The position numbers and the translations under genes are program-made. A model generated the notes under the pieces. It was not told the DNA's origin, searched no databases, and saw nothing but the letters and a program-made list of their open reading frames with translations. A stretch of 21,197 nucleotides of DNA from NCBI GenBank assembly GCA_903835325.1, contig CAILMU010000006.1, positions 1 to 21,197 on the forward strand, given 5' to 3'. This document shows, one piece after another, positions 21,003-21,197 of the stretch (position 1 is its first letter; every line of letters starts with the position of its first letter). The DNA is from an uncultured Microcaldota archaeon. GTDB taxonomy: Archaea; Micrarchaeota; Micrarchaeia; Anstonellales; Bilamarchaeaceae.

Positions 21003-21013
21003 TATTTTTTCTT
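21003..21013 (+). terminator. T-tract terminator after tRNA-Asp
   Basis: A run of six T (21005-21010) begins 8 bases after the tRNA 3' end, with more T on both sides, as expected for archaeal termination. Confidence 0.5.
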
Positions 21014-21197
21014 CCGGTATTCTACTCTCTTTAGAAGCACCAGATATTCTGCCGGAGCACAAGGAGAACGCGGACACCGATAAACTCAGGCCGCGTCGGT
21101 AAATGACGTATTCCCCAGTGCTACTACCCTCTAACGCTCACAATGTATTCTTTAGGAGCACAAGATCTCCAAGTTGCGTTGCAACTTGGATGATACA
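21014..21197. other. Structured non-coding tail with repeats, runs off the window
   Basis: No convincing coding region. Three inverted repeats follow one another. TTCCGG/CCGGAG (21012-21017 and 21052-21057) and ACGCGG/CCGCGT (21068-21073 and 21091-21096) are short. TCCAAGTTGC/GCAACTTGGA (21168-21177 and 21181-21190) is perfect over 10 pairs with a 3-base loop. A 16-base direct repeat, TTTAG(A/G)AGCAC(C/A)AGAT, occurs at 21030-21045 and 21151-21166. It could be an RNA gene or an element end; the window stops too soon to tell. Confidence 0.5.

Noticed and set aside
21143..21190. Small open frame of about 16 codons starting ATG TAT TCT
   Set aside because: Too short, no ribosome site, and it is largely made of the terminal hairpin.
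1..21197. CRISPR array, insertion sequence or rRNA
   Set aside because: No regularly spaced repeats, transposase gene or rRNA-like sequence was found on either strand.

Overview
The window looks archaeal. Several genes have an AT-rich TATA-like element about 25 bases before the start codon with no ribosome binding site, the pattern of leaderless mRNAs. Two tRNA genes are interrupted, one by an intron with an archaeal bulge-helix-bulge. The gene content includes archaeal AMP phosphorylase, ribose-1,5-bisphosphate isomerase and a geranylgeranyl-reductase-type flavoprotein of archaeal lipid synthesis. Many genes match no family I recognise, so a DPANN-like or other poorly sampled archaeon is plausible, but the lineage is inferred and not shown.

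Layout. Bases 1-487 hold the end of an unknown gene. Bases 558-3077 are a two-gene operon for AMP salvage (R15P isomerase, AMP phosphorylase), followed by a Cys-rich lipoprotein (3113-3664). An unknown protein (3679-4614) and a CoA-binding-fold protein (4652-5059) follow on the minus strand. The latter shares a near-palindromic TATA box with an intron-containing tRNA-Tyr. Bases 5337-6163 carry two tandem, apparently paralogous small unknown proteins. Two flavoproteins lie on the minus strand: a dihydrolipoyl-dehydrogenase-like enzyme and a geranylgeranyl reductase family member. A divergent pair at 8920-10483 encodes a P-loop kinase and an APH-fold kinase whose bacterial relatives are commonly one fused protein. 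Next come a methyltransferase, a fold-type-II PLP enzyme, a zinc-type CDF transporter, an unknown protein and a protein with a degenerate J domain.

The right third has the most unusual structure. A HEPN/MNT toxin-antitoxin pair (17029-18164) sits directly downstream of purH. It is bracketed by a 58-base direct repeat, 54/58 identical, which is the 3' end of purH itself: one copy is the real end of purH, the other a remnant beyond the toxin-antitoxin pair. This is the footprint expected of a small island that entered at the purH 3' end and restored the gene. Upstream of purH, a gene-poor stretch of about 350 bases contains two perfect hairpins and may encode a small RNA. It is followed by an ankyrin-like protein, a tRNA-Asp with an unusual insertion in its D-loop, and a structured non-coding tail with three inverted repeats that runs to the window edge.

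How the genes work together: only the AMP-salvage pair, the HEPN/MNT pair, the split kinase pair and perhaps the two paralogues look like functional units. The other genes are mostly singly transcribed. No RuBisCO, Hsp70, 2-oxoacid dehydrogenase subunit or recombinase is present in the window to complete the systems hinted at.
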